Below, in pieces: positions 32,715-41,778 of a DNA stretch of 64,000 bases. The position numbers and the translations under genes were made by a program. Source of the stretch: Streptomyces rimosus subsp. rimosus (GTDB lineage: Bacteria > Actinomycetota > Actinomycetes > Streptomycetales > Streptomycetaceae); assembly GCF_000720725.1 (NCBI RefSeq), contig NZ_JOCQ01000045.1, positions 1 through 64,000 on the forward strand. Direction: 5' to 3'. The notes beneath the pieces are model-generated. The model did not search any database. It had not been told where the DNA came from and worked only from the letters and a program-made list of their open reading frames with translations. Every line of letters begins with the position of its first letter. Position 1 is the first letter of the stretch.

Positions 32715-35700
32715 TCTGCCCGTGCACCGGCTCCGACTCCGGGTCCTGCTGCGGCAGACCGGGTCGCAGATGCTCCTCGACGCTGATGTACTTCAGCCCG
32801 GCCCGCAGGTCCGCGTCGTTGCGCAGCCGGATGACCAGCGGGAACTCGGCGAGTGCGGTGGTGTCGAAGAGGCCGGTGGTGTAGAGCAGCTGGACGCCCA
32901 GCGCGTCGGCGACGGCGCGCTGGAGCTCCAGCAGGTACGTCGCGTTCGCGCGGCCGATCGGGTTGTCCAGGAACAGCGTGCCGGCGTGCCGCTGCTTGTC
33001 GCGGCCTCGGTCGTTGCTGCGCAGCGCGGCCATGGTGCAGTACAGGGCGATGGCCGCGGTCAGCAGCTGGCCGCCGGAGAACACGTCGCCCATCTGGCCG
33101 ACCGGGACGCGCTCGGCGCGCAGCACCGCGTCCGGCTTGAGGATCTCCACCGCCACGCCGCGCGGCTGGAGCGCCGCGCTGACACCGCGCAGCAGCAGGG
33201 ACATGCCGTCCCGGCGCAGGTCGCTGTTCTTCTTGACCGCCGAGCGGGTGGCCTCGTCGATCACCTCGCCCAGCCGCTCGGTGAGCGTGGCCTGATCCGG
33301 GTCGTCGAAGCGGATGCGCAGGAACTCCTGCCCGGACCACTCCCCCAGGCCGCCGGGCAGCTGGGAGAGCCGCTGGGCGGAGCGGAGCGTCGCCAGCGAC
33401 GACTCGACCAGGCCGCGCAGCCGGTCCACGATGCTGTCGCGGTTGCGCTCCAGCTGCTCCAGCTCGTCGGTGAGCACCCGCAGGCGGGGCGCGAAGGCGT
33501 CGGCCCACTTGGCGGCGTGGTCGGGCAGCGCCGCCGCGGGCAGTTCCCGGATCTGCTGGCGGGCGGGCGTGCGGACCTGCTCGTACTTGGTGGAGTTGGC
33601 GTGGCGTACGAGCACGTCGCTGGCCTCGCGCACCGCGGCCTCGGCCGCCGACAGGTCGCTCGCGCAGCCGCGCAGCGAACGGCGAGACTCGGCCGCGGCC
33701 TGCCGCGCGTCCTCCAGGCGCCCGGCATACGGCTCGGGGCGCTCGCCCTCGTCCTCCTGGGTGTCGCGCAGCAGGTCGCGCAGCATGGCGGCGATCTCGT
33801 CGAAGCCGGAGGCGGCGTCCTCGGCGGCGCGGTGGGCGCGCAGCAGCTCGGTGTGGGTGGCGCGGGCGGTTTCCAACGCATCGTCGGCGGTGGCCAGTTC
33901 GGCGTTGGCGGTGCGCAGCAGTTCCTTGGCGCGGTCCGCGTCGGCGGGGATCATGTCCTCGGGCAGCTCGGTGTGCGCCTCGCCGTCGGCCGGGGCGAGC
34001 CGCTCGGCCTCGCCGCGCAGGCGGCCGAGCTGTTCACTGGCGGCCGAGGCACGCGACTCCAGCCGGGAGACCAGGGCCTCGGCGCGGGCGGCGGCGGCCT
34101 GCCGGGACGGTCCGTCGGCGGCGTCCGGGCTCTCCAGGAGCTGTTCGGCGCGGGTGCGGACCTTGTTGGTGAGACGGTTCAGCTCGGCCAGGGCGGCGCT
34201 CTCGTCGCCTTCCGCGCGGGCCTGTTCGGCGCGCAGGTCGGCGCCGACGCCCACCTTCTCGTAGACCTGGGAGGCGGCGCGGTACGCCTCACGGAGCGCG
34301 GGCAGGGAGGCGGTCGCGGGCTCGGTGCCGTCCTCGCCGATGTCGTCCGGCACGCCCGCGATCTCGGCGCGCTCGGCGCGCAGCGCGTGGGCCGTGCGCC
34401 GGGCGTCGTCGGCGGCGCGCTGGGCGGTGCGGCGGTCCTCGTCCGCGGCCCGCGCCCGGTCCACGCACCCCTCGGCGCGTGCCTCCAACTCGGCGCTCTC
34501 ATCGGCCAGTTCACGCAACCGGACCTGCCAGTTGGCGCGCTCGCGCAGCCGGTGGGCGAGCCCGGCGAGGGCGTCGGCGACCCGGCGGGCGCGCTGCGCG
34601 GCCTCCTGCCGCTGATCGCGCACGCGCGCGGCCTCGGCGGCCTCCTCGTCGGCCTCGGCCCGTACCGTACGCACCTCGGCCAGCTCGGCGGCGGCGGTGT
34701 CGGCGGCCGTACGGGCTTCCTCGGCAGCGGTGGCCAGTTCGGCGAGGCGGCCGGGCGGGCAGCCCGTACGCCAGGAGGAGAGGCGGGCGGCCAGGGCGCG
34801 GTCACCGGCCAGCCGGGCGGCCAGCGCGCGGATCTCCTCGTCCCGCTCTATGGCACGCGCACGCAGCGCCTGGCGCTCCTCGTCGGCGGCGGACTCGTCG
34901 TGCATGGCCGGGTTCGGCGGGACGAGGAAGACGCCGCTGTCCTGGGCGTCCGGCGCGGGGGTGGGCGCGAGCAGGGCCGCGGCGGTGCCGACGGCGACGG
35001 TGGAGCGCGGCAGCAGCGCGGCCTGGGCGAGCACGTCGCGGGCCCGTGCGTGGGTCTCCGGGTCCGTGATGATGACGCCGTCGACCAGCTCGGGGCGGGC
35101 GGCCAGCACTCGGGTGTGGTCGGCGGGGTCGACCGACTGGGCCAGGTAGCGCCAGCCGGGCAGCGCGGGGACGCCGTGCTCGCCCAGATACTCGACGGCG
35201 GCGAGCACGTCGGGGCCGGGCGGCAGCAGGCCGCCGTCGCCCAGCGCGCCGAGGATACGGGCGTCGTCCGCGGCGGCGGTGCGCAGGTCGAAGAGCTGGC
35301 GCTCGGCGGAGGCCACGCTCTCGTCGAGCAGGTCGCGCAGGTCGTCGGCGTTCCGGTCGAGTTCTTCGGCGGTCAGGGGGCCCTCGGAGGCGGGGCGGCG
35401 GACGCGGTGGGGTTCCTCCGGGGAGTCCGCGGGCTGCCCCGTACGGGGTCCGGGCACGCCCGCCTTGGCGGGCGCCTGCGGCAGTCCCAGCAGGTCGGCG
35501 AGCCGCTGCTCGGCGCCGATCGACTCGGCGGCTTGGCGCTCGGCCTCGTACGCCCGCTCGGCGGCCTGGGCGGCGTCCTCGGCGCGGGCCGCGGCCAGTT
35601 CGGCGGCGGCGAGCCGGGTGGCGGCCTCCCGAGCCCGGTCGGCGGCGCCGGCCGCGGCCTCGCGCGCCGCGTCCCAGCCCTCGACCGTGGACTTCTCTGC

Positions 35701-37329
35701 GTCCGACGCGGCCAGCGCGGCGCGCGCCGGGTCGGCGTCCGGCGCCGAGTCGTCGAGCCAGCCGGCCTTCACGGCCTCGGCGGTCTCCTGCTCGACCTCG
35801 GCGAGCCGCTGCTTGAGGTGTTCGGCCTCGCTGCGGGCGCGCTGGGCGTGGGTGGCGGCGGCGGTGGCGTCGCGGTGCGCGGTGTCGCTGGTCTCCTGGA
35901 GGGCGGCCGAGCGCTCCTCCTGCTCGTTGGCGATGCCCTCGCTGACGTCGGCGGCGGCCTGGAGGGCGCGCACCAGTTCACCGGCGGCCTTCGACCGGGC
36001 GGCGAGCGCGGGCGCGGCGTCCCGCTCGGCCTCGCGGATCGCGGCGGCGACACGGGTGGCCCGGTCGGCGGCGGCGCGGTGGCGCAGCACGGTCTCGGCG
36101 GCCTGCCAGGCGGAGTGCAGCGTACGGGCGTCGTTCAGCTCGCGGCGCTGGGCGGCGGCGCCCTTCTCGGCGGCGGCCAGCGCCAGCGACGCATGCCGGT
36201 AGGCGATCTCGGCGGAGATCAGCGCACGGCGCTCGCGGACCCGCTCGGCGTCGGTGACCGCGTGCGCGGCGGTGGCGACCTGCTCGGCGAACTCGGCGGC
36301 CCGGCCGCGCTCCTCGGTGCCGCGGGCGTGCAGCCGCTGGGCGAGCGTACGGGTGCGGCGCTCGGCGCCCGCGTGCACGTCACGGGCGGTCTCGCGCTGC
36401 TCGGCGGCGTCCGCGATACGGGACAGCAGGTCCAGCGAGCCGGCGGTGAAGTCGCGCTCGGCGGTCAGTTCGGCGCGGCGGCCCAGCTTGTGCGCGAAGC
36501 CGTGCACGAGGTCGGCGAGGCCGTCGGTGTCGCGGGTGTCGGTGACCGCGCGCAGCAGCAGGTCGGTGAAGTCGGAGTCGTTCTTGACCGCGAAGAGGCC
36601 GGCCGCCTCACCCTCGTCGGCATTCATCTCCCGCTGGTAGCGGAAGAGTTCGGGGTCCAGGCCCAGTTCGCCGAGGTGCTCGTTCCACCGCTCGTGGATC
36701 TCGACCCAGGAGACGTCCAGGTTGGGGTAGTTCTTGCCGGCCTCGACCAGGGCGTCCCGGAAGCCCTTCATCGTACGGCGGCGGCCCCGGGCCCCGGAGT
36801 GGCCCTCGGCCTGCTCGCCGCGCGGGCGGACGACGGTGGCCTCGGCGACCGGCAGCGAGTCCAGGCTCATGCCGGGACCCGGCCGGAAGCTGTACCACGC
36901 CTCGGCGAACTTGCGCGGATCGTTGGAGACCTGCCGGCCGCGCCACTCGCTGACCTTGCCGACCACGATGGACTCGCCGGTGAGGGTGTGCTGCCACTCC
37001 AGGGCGACATGGCCGCAGTCGTCGGCGAGCAGGAACTTGCGCAGCACGCCGGAGCTGGCGCCGCCGAGGGTGTTGCGGTGGCCCGGCAGCATCACCGAGA
37101 AGATCAGCTTGAGCAGGACGGACTTGCCGCCGCCGTTCTCCAGGAAGAGGACGCCGGCGGGGGCGGGCCGGCGCGGCGGGCCGACCGGCTCGTCCTCGAA
37201 GAAGTCCGCCTGCGCGGGCGCCGGGTCGGGCACCGGCGCGCCGACTCCCCGCAGGTCCAGCACGGTGTCGGCATAGCGCGCACCGGCGGGCCCGATGGAG
37301 TAGAGGCGGACCCGGGACAGCTCGTACAT
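32545..37329 (-). CDS. large SMC-family ATPase, MukB/MksB/JetC-like
   Basis: This 1594-residue protein has SMC architecture: an N-terminal P-loop at ENGGGKS (Lys69, Ser70), a very long Ala/Glu/Arg-rich coiled coil (about 280-1380), and a non-coiled hinge-like domain near 655-800. The C-terminal head has the ABC signature SGGQL (1418-1422) and Walker B TLFLDNP (Asp1455). Two departures from the canonical head are visible: the first P-loop glycine is Leu63, and the Walker B glutamate position is Asn1456. These may be normal for the subfamily. It ends an operon with two smaller genes arranged like mukF-mukE-mukB or jetABC. The C-terminal PEPQEN repeats overlap the oxygenase gene. Likely role: chromosome organisation or exclusion of foreign DNA. 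Confidence 0.75.
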   Translation of the reverse strand: MYELSRVRLYSIGPAGARYADTVLDLRGVGAPVPDPAPAQADFFEDEPVGPPRRPAPAGVLFLENGGGKSVLLKLIFSVMLPGHRNTLGGASSGVLRKFLLADDCGHVALEWQHTLTGESIVVGKVSEWRGRQVSNDPRKFAEAWYSFRPGPGMSLDSLPVAEATVVRPRGEQAEGHSGARGRRRTMKGFRDALVEAGKNYPNLDVSWVEIHERWNEHLGELGLDPELFRYQREMNADEGEAAGLFAVKNDSDFTDLLLRAVTDTRDTDGLADLVHGFAHKLGRRAELTAERDFTAGSLDLLSRIADAAEQRETARDVHAGAERRTRTLAQRLHARGTEERGRAAEFAEQVATAAHAVTDAERVRERRALISAEIAYRHASLALAAAEKGAAAQRRELNDARTLHSAWQAAETVLRHRAAADRATRVAAAIREAERDAAPALAARSKAAGELVRALQAAADVSEGIANEQEERSAALQETSDTAHRDATAAATHAQRARSEAEHLKQRLAEVEQETAEAVKAGWLDDSAPDADPARAALAASDAEKSTVEGWDAAREAAAGAADRAREAATRLAAAELAAARAEDAAQAAERAYEAERQAAESIGAEQRLADLLGLPQAPAKAGVPGPRTGQPADSPEEPHRVRRPASEGPLTAEELDRNADDLRDLLDESVASAERQLFDLRTAAADDARILGALGDGGLLPPGPDVLAAVEYLGEHGVPALPGWRYLAQSVDPADHTRVLAARPELVDGVIITDPETHARARDVLAQAALLPRSTVAVGTAAALLAPTPAPDAQDSGVFLVPPNPAMHDESAADEERQALRARAIERDEEIRALAARLAGDRALAARLSSWRTGCPPGRLAELATAAEEARTAADTAAAELAEVRTVRAEADEEAAEAARVRDQRQEAAQRARRVADALAGLAHRLRERANWQVRLRELADESAELEARAEGCVDRARAADEDRRTAQRAADDARRTAHALRAERAEIAGVPDDIGEDGTEPATASLPALREAYRAASQVYEKVGVGADLRAEQARAEGDESAALAELNRLTNKVRTRAEQLLESPDAADGPSRQAAAARAEALVSRLESRASAASEQLGRLRGEAERLAPADGEAHTELPEDMIPADADRAKELLRTANAELATADDALETARATHTELLRAHRAAEDAASGFDEIAAMLRDLLRDTQEDEGERPEPYAGRLEDARQAAAESRRSLRGCASDLSAAEAAVREASDVLVRHANSTKYEQVRTPARQQIRELPAAALPDHAAKWADAFAPRLRVLTDELEQLERNRDSIVDRLRGLVESSLATLRSAQRLSQLPGGLGEWSGQEFLRIRFDDPDQATLTERLGEVIDEATRSAVKKNSDLRRDGMSLLLRGVSAALQPRGVAVEILKPDAVLRAERVPVGQMGDVFSGGQLLTAAIALYCTMAALRSNDRGRDKQRHAGTLFLDNPIGRANATYLLELQRAVADALGVQLLYTTGLFDTTALAEFPLVIRLRNDADLRAGLKYISVEEHLRPGLPQQDPESEPVHGQITATRMYRRPEDERQEDRPVPQEPQGHPEPQENPEPQENPEPQENPEPQDPPAAAG
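32568..32657. repeat. 18-bp tandem repeat coding on both strands
   Basis: The unit CCTGAGGCTCCGGGTTCT is repeated three times exactly (32568-32621), then twice with changes. On the plus strand it encodes PEAPGS repeats at the end of the Rieske oxygenase. On the minus strand it encodes PEPQEN repeats at the end of the SMC protein. Confidence 0.9.
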
Positions 37330-37416
37330 GGCGGCGGACTCTCGTTGTGTGGGCGGACGGTGGTCGGTGGACGGGAGATCTGTGGGGCCGGGGCCGGTGC
37401 GCCCGGCCCCGGGCGG

Positions 37417-38370
37417 TCAGGAGGAGTGGAAGGGCAGGCCCGCGTCGGAGACCAGCTCCAGGTCGTCGGTGTCCTCGGCGGGCAGCAGGGTGGCGCTGCC
37501 GTCGCCGACGGGGACCACGCCCAGCTCCAGCAGTTCGGCCATGGCGGCGCTGCCCGCCATGTCGCGCACCTGGAGCTGGTAGCGGGCGGTGGTGCGGTAG
37601 GCGCCGCCGGCGTCGTCGCCGGTGCGCTGGAGGAAGCCGGAGTCGACGAGGAAGGCGACGGCCTTGGCGATGATGCCGGTGGTCGAACCGGCGAGCCGCC
37701 GCGCGTCCTTGGTGGCGCCGGTCGCGCTGCGCCGCGCGTACGTGCGCCAGGCGGCCTCCAGGCCGGGCGCGTCGGTGACCGGGTCGGTGTTCTCGCCCTG
37801 CTCCTCGGCACGCTCCTCCAGGCGGCGGCACGCCTGCCGGACGAAGGCGTCCACGCCGTTGACGGTGATGCGGCCGATGTAGCCGTCGTCGGCGAGGTCC
37901 TCGGGGCGGGGGAAGGCCAGCGCGGCGACGGCCAGGTGGGCCAGGCCGTGCAGGAAGCGGTCGGCGGAGTCGGCGGAGGCGCGGCGGGCGTAGTCGCCCA
38001 TCCGTACGGCGAAGACGGAGTCCTCGTCGGCGGTGACGGCCATGCCGGCGCGCGGGGACACCTCCAGGACGACCAGTCCGAGGCCGGTCGCGACGGCGTC
38101 GGCCAGGCGCGCGAACGCGGGCTCGTCACGGTACCTGCGGAGCAGTTCGCCGTACTCGGCGTCGCGGGCGGGCAGCAGCTTGGGCTGGAGGCCGAAGGAG
38201 ACCAGCCGGGCGGCGTCCGCGGCGTCGGCCGGTGTCACGGGCGCGGGGCCCGCGGGCTCGGCCGGGGCCGGGCCGGGCGCGGACCAGGACGGGTGGTCCG
38301 CCCCGCCGGTCAGGTCTCCCTGTGCCGGGTCCTCGGCGCCGGCCCCGGCGCCGGTTCCGTACTCACTCAC
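37417..38370 (-). CDS. putative MukE/JetB-like SMC accessory protein
   Basis: This 317-residue protein begins with about 60 disordered Pro/Ala/Gly residues. An alpha-helical body follows, with a winged-helix-like segment around STTGIIAKAVAFLVDSGFL and RYQLQVRDMAG, and an acidic end (LLPAEDTDDLELV). I assign a MukE/JetB-like role from its size, the helix-wing pattern and its place between the other two operon genes; sequence similarity alone is not decisive. GTG 38370 has GGAGG eight bases upstream. It is followed by the SMC gene after 87 bases. Confidence 0.55.
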   Translation of the reverse strand: MSEYGTGAGAGAEDPAQGDLTGGADHPSWSAPGPAPAEPAGPAPVTPADAADAARLVSFGLQPKLLPARDAEYGELLRRYRDEPAFARLADAVATGLGLVVLEVSPRAGMAVTADEDSVFAVRMGDYARRASADSADRFLHGLAHLAVAALAFPRPEDLADDGYIGRITVNGVDAFVRQACRRLEERAEEQGENTDPVTDAPGLEAAWRTYARRSATGATKDARRLAGSTTGIIAKAVAFLVDSGFLQRTGDDAGGAYRTTARYQLQVRDMAGSAAMAELLELGVVPVGDGSATLLPAEDTDDLELVSDAGLPFHSS

Positions 38371-38443
38371 GCCCGTACCTCCATGCGAACTTCCTTGTGA
38401 CGCCCTGTTGTTGACGCCGTGTGCGCGCCCCGACCGGCCGGCA

Positions 38444-39985
38444 TCAGGCCACCTCCGAGCGGTCCGCGGCCATGCCCGCCGCGTCCAGCAGGGCCTTGCC
38501 GACGATCAGGTCGGCGCCGCCGAACTCATGGTCGTCGAGCACGGTGCCGTCGTCGACGGCGAAGAGCAGGTGCTGTTCGCCCTGGCGGTAGGCGGTGCCG
38601 ACCGGGGGGCTGGCCGCGTGCACCGCCAGCAGGGCGACCAGATACGGCAGGACGGGATCGCTGCGGCGGGCCTCGGCCAGCAGGCCGGAGAGCCGGCGCG
38701 GCGCGTCGGCGGGCAGGTCCAGCAGGGCCTGGGCGGCCTCCAGCTGCTCCTCGGAGAAGCGGCTGTCGTCCGGGGTGGCGATCAGGTCGGGCTCGGGCAT
38801 CTCGGCACCGAGGTGCTCACGCTCGACGGGCGGCTGGAACAGCAGGCCGACGAGGTCGCCGAGCCGTACGGAGGTGCCCGTACGGAAGCCGGTGCCGCGC
38901 GCGAAGAAGGCGTCGGTGACCCGGATCGCCTGCTCGACGGGCAGCGGCAGGACCGGGGCGACCAACTGGCCGTACAGGTCGAGGCCGGAGCGCCCGGCGG
39001 GCGGCGCGAACGCCTGGCGGTCCTGCTCCGCGCGGAAGAGCGGGCCCGCCTCCAGGAGCCGGGACTGGAGCTGGGTGTGCCGGCGGATGCAGTCCTTGAC
39101 GATGTCGACCAGCTCGGCGGCGCGGCGCTTGTTCTCCGGGTCCTCGGCCTCGTCGCGGGCCCTGCGGATGTTGGTGAGGATGGCGTTCTCGTGGCGGTAG
39201 CGCTCGGCGACGTGGTCGAGGGCTTCGGCGATCATGTCGGGGACGGCGCGCAGCCAGTCCACCGCGCGGACGTTGCGGCGGGTGGCGTCGAGGGTGCGGC
39301 GCAGCGTCTCGGCATACTGCACGGTGCGGTAGCGGGCCTGCTCGGCGGCGAGCTGGGCGTCCGCCAGCCGCCCGCGGCTGATCAGCACCTCCAGCTTGAC
39401 CTCGGCGGCGATCTGGGCGCTCGTCACGTCCGTGTCCAGCGCGCCGACCAGGACGTTGACGGCCTCGTCGGTGGTACGGAGGTAGACACCGCCGCCGGGC
39501 CCCGGGACCTCCTCGATGAGCTTGAAGTCGTAGTCGCGGCGGACGTACTCGCCCTCGGGGCCGAAGGTGCCGTACACGGCGCGGAAGCCGCGGTCGACGC
39601 TGCCGACGTTGATGAGGTTCTCCAGCACCCAGCGGGCGACGCGTTCGTGCTCGGCGGCGGGGCGGCGCGGGGTCTGCGCGGCGACGCGCGGCAGCAGGCG
39701 GGCCACTATCTGCTCGTGGTCGGCGCCGGTGTCGAAATCCATGTGCAGCGTGACCAGGTCGATGGCGGCGAGCGCCACCTCCGCCATCGCGTACACCCCG
39801 TACTCGCCGGCGAGGTTGGCCTTGCGCGTGTCCAGGTCGTGCAGCGGGGCCGTGCACGCGAGGGCGCGCAGCCGGCGGGCCAGGCCCTCGTCGGCGGCCG
39901 GGCCCGGCGCGGGCCGGGCGCCGCCTTCGGGCCGGGCCACGCCGTTGAGCTGGGACGCAGCGGTCCCCGGGGCAGGAAAAGTCAC
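38444..39985 (-). CDS. putative kleisin-like (MukF/JetA-like) subunit
   Basis: This 513-residue, mostly helical protein is the first gene of the SMC operon. An early segment (ATALAA-like helices around residues 55-130) could be a winged-helix dimer region. A long helical middle part, SRGRLADAQLAAEQARYRT through EDPENKRRAAELVDIVKDC (about 205-300), resembles the four-helix region of MukF/JetA proteins. The assignment rests on size, helix content and position. GTG 39985 has no ribosome site, but a TACTCT box ends seven bases before it, so the message may be leaderless. The start of the next gene is 73 bases downstream. Confidence 0.5.
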   Translation of the reverse strand: MTFPAPGTAASQLNGVARPEGGARPAPGPAADEGLARRLRALACTAPLHDLDTRKANLAGEYGVYAMAEVALAAIDLVTLHMDFDTGADHEQIVARLLPRVAAQTPRRPAAEHERVARWVLENLINVGSVDRGFRAVYGTFGPEGEYVRRDYDFKLIEEVPGPGGGVYLRTTDEAVNVLVGALDTDVTSAQIAAEVKLEVLISRGRLADAQLAAEQARYRTVQYAETLRRTLDATRRNVRAVDWLRAVPDMIAEALDHVAERYRHENAILTNIRRARDEAEDPENKRRAAELVDIVKDCIRRHTQLQSRLLEAGPLFRAEQDRQAFAPPAGRSGLDLYGQLVAPVLPLPVEQAIRVTDAFFARGTGFRTGTSVRLGDLVGLLFQPPVEREHLGAEMPEPDLIATPDDSRFSEEQLEAAQALLDLPADAPRRLSGLLAEARRSDPVLPYLVALLAVHAASPPVGTAYRQGEQHLLFAVDDGTVLDDHEFGGADLIVGKALLDAAGMAADRSEVA

Positions 39986-39998
39986 GTCGCACAGAGTA
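39986..39998 (-). promoter_or_regulatory. -10 box implying a leaderless transcript for the SMC operon
   Basis: On the minus strand TACTCT (39998-39993) lies seven bases before the GTG start at 39985, the usual distance from -10 box to start of transcription. No ribosome site is present. The -35 region is weak. Confidence 0.45.
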
Positions 39999-40041
39999 GG
40001 CGCTCACACTGACAACGGACGAAACGGCACGGGCCCCGGCG

Positions 40042-40695
40042 TCAGTGCGTGGCGCCGCCGACGACCTTGATGTCCGTATTTGTACGCGCGGCGGTGGCGG
40101 CGATCACACGCAGCCCCTCGGCGACGGCGCTCACCGGGAGTGAGGGCAGCGACCGGCCGGTGACCTGTCCGGGGGCGTACGGGACGTGCACGAAGCCGCC
40201 GCGCAGCGCGGGCCGCTCGGTGGCGATCAGGTGCATCAGGTCGTAGAAGACGTGGTTGCAGACGAAGGTGCCGGCGGTGTTGGAGACGGAGGCGGGCAGC
40301 CCCGCCTCACGCACGGCGGCCACACACGCCTTGACCGGCAGCGCCGCGAAGTAGGCGGCCGGGCCGCCGGGGACGACCGGCTCGTCGATGGGCTGGGCGC
40401 CGGAGACGTCGGGGATGCGGGCGTCGTCGATGTTGACGGCGACCCGTTCCACGGTCAGGTCGGGTCGCCCGCCCGCCTGCCCGACGCACAGCACCAGGTC
40501 GGGGTCGTGCGCCGCGACGGCCTCGCGGAGCGCGGTGCGCGAGCGCCCGTAGACGCAGGGCAGTTCGACGGCGGTGATCTCCAGCCCGTCGGGCGGGGAC
40601 GCGGCGGCGTCGCGCACCGCCTCCCAGGAGGGGTTGGTGCGCTCGCCGTCGAAGGGCTCGAATCCGGTGAGCAGGACGCGCGTCGTCCGGGTCAT
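40042..40695 (-). CDS. pcp: pyrrolidone-carboxylate (pyroglutamyl) peptidase I
   Basis: This 217-residue C15-family cysteine peptidase removes N-terminal pyroglutamate from peptides. The catalytic triad is visible as Glu83 in TVERVAVN, Cys146 in NTAGTFVCNHVFY and His170 in GGFVHVPY, at standard spacing. The start at 40695 (MTRTTRV) is chosen because AGGGAA precedes it; an in-frame extension exists to 40722. It lies downstream of the DUF969/DUF979 membrane genes on the same strand, 114 bases after them, and would feed free 5-oxoproline to PxpABC. Confidence 0.92.
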   Translation of the reverse strand: MTRTTRVLLTGFEPFDGERTNPSWEAVRDAAASPPDGLEITAVELPCVYGRSRTALREAVAAHDPDLVLCVGQAGGRPDLTVERVAVNIDDARIPDVSGAQPIDEPVVPGGPAAYFAALPVKACVAAVREAGLPASVSNTAGTFVCNHVFYDLMHLIATERPALRGGFVHVPYAPGQVTGRSLPSLPVSAVAEGLRVIAATAARTNTDIKVVGGATH

Positions 40696-40809
40696 GGCGT
40701 TCCCTGTGGTTCGTGGACGCACGCGGCACCTTCCGGTGCGCGCGTGGTCCGTGTCGTGCGGTGGGCGTGGTCGGAAGGCGGCCTCGGAAAGCGGACTCGG
40801 AAGGCGCCC

Positions 40810-41778
40810 TCAGAAGGCGAACAGGGCCATGACCACGATGTTGCAGCCGAGCAGGATGCCGGCGGTGGGGAGTTGGGCCTTGATCGGGCCGTACTGGTCC
40901 TTCAGTTCCAGCAGGGCCGCCGGGACGATGTTGAAGTTGGCCGCCATCGGGGTCACCAGCGTGCCGCAGAACCCGGCGAGCATGCCGATGGCCAGGACGG
41001 CGGGCGCGCTGCCGTGGAAGTGCTCGATGAGCACCGGCCAGCCGACGGCCGCGGTCATCACCGGGAAGGCGGCGAACGCATTGCCCATGATCACGGTGAA
41101 CAGGGCCATGCCGACGCAGTAGACGATGACCGCGATGTACAGGGAGTCCTTGGGCAGGACCGAGGTGGACACCTTGCCGACCTGGGTGCCGACGCCGGAG
41201 AGCTGGAAGATGGTGCCGAGGGTGGCGAGCAGCTGCGGCAGCAGCATCGCCCAGCCCATCGCCTCCAGCATGGAGCGTCCGGCCTGCACGGGCACCGATA
41301 TCCGCTTCTCGCGCAGCATGATCATGCCGACGACGAGGGCGACGACGGCGCCGATGCCGAGCCCGAGGATGGTCTCGCTGCCCTCCTGGAGGATCGGCTC
41401 ACCGCCGATCGAGAGCTTCTTGACGACGACCGCGCACAGCAGCGCGACGACCGGGATGGCCAGCGCGGGCACGAACAGCTTGTTGCCCATCTTCAGGGCG
41501 CTCGCCTCGCGCTGTTCGGGCGTGGTGGTGCGCGGCGTACCGCGTCCGGTGAACCCGAAGCCGGCCAGCACGATCATGACCAGCACGGCCGCGCCCAGCG
41601 GCTCGGCGGGGGCCTTCTTCTCGACCACCCAGCTGCTGTAGATGAAGCCGGCGCCGAGCAGGCCCCAGAAGGCGGTGGTGCCGATGCGCTTGGGGTTGCT
41701 GCGGTCGGTGAGCATCTGGGAGGCCATCACCAGGAAGCTCAGACCGACGAGCCAGTAGAACCACTCTGCCTTGATCAC
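40810..41778 (-). CDS. DUF979 membrane protein (putative 5-oxoproline permease subunit)
   Basis: This 322-residue protein has about nine hydrophobic segments and matches the DUF979 family, for example WFYWLVGLSFLVMASQML at the N-terminus and TLVTPMAANFNIVPAALLEL near the end. GTG 41778 overlaps the DUF969 stop by four bases. The DUF969-DUF979 pair is repeatedly found with pyroglutamyl peptidase and 5-oxoprolinase genes, as here, so it is probably a transporter for pyroglutamate or pyroglutamyl peptides. The transport substrate is inferred from this context only. Confidence 0.88.
   Translation of the reverse strand: MIKAEWFYWLVGLSFLVMASQMLTDRSNPKRIGTTAFWGLLGAGFIYSSWVVEKKAPAEPLGAAVLVMIVLAGFGFTGRGTPRTTTPEQREASALKMGNKLFVPALAIPVVALLCAVVVKKLSIGGEPILQEGSETILGLGIGAVVALVVGMIMLREKRISVPVQAGRSMLEAMGWAMLLPQLLATLGTIFQLSGVGTQVGKVSTSVLPKDSLYIAVIVYCVGMALFTVIMGNAFAAFPVMTAAVGWPVLIEHFHGSAPAVLAIGMLAGFCGTLVTPMAANFNIVPAALLELKDQYGPIKAQLPTAGILLGCNIVVMALFAF

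Noticed and set aside
32635..38400. A nearly 6-kb open frame antisense to the SMC operon
   Set aside because: High-GC genes with G/C third positions leave mirror frames open. The sense genes have domain motifs, ribosome sites and coupling; the antisense frame has none and spans three separate genes.
40042..40695. The gene upstream of the SMC operon as a JetD-like nuclease
   Set aside because: It is clearly a pyroglutamyl peptidase with a complete Glu/Cys/His triad and belongs to the pyroglutamate module.
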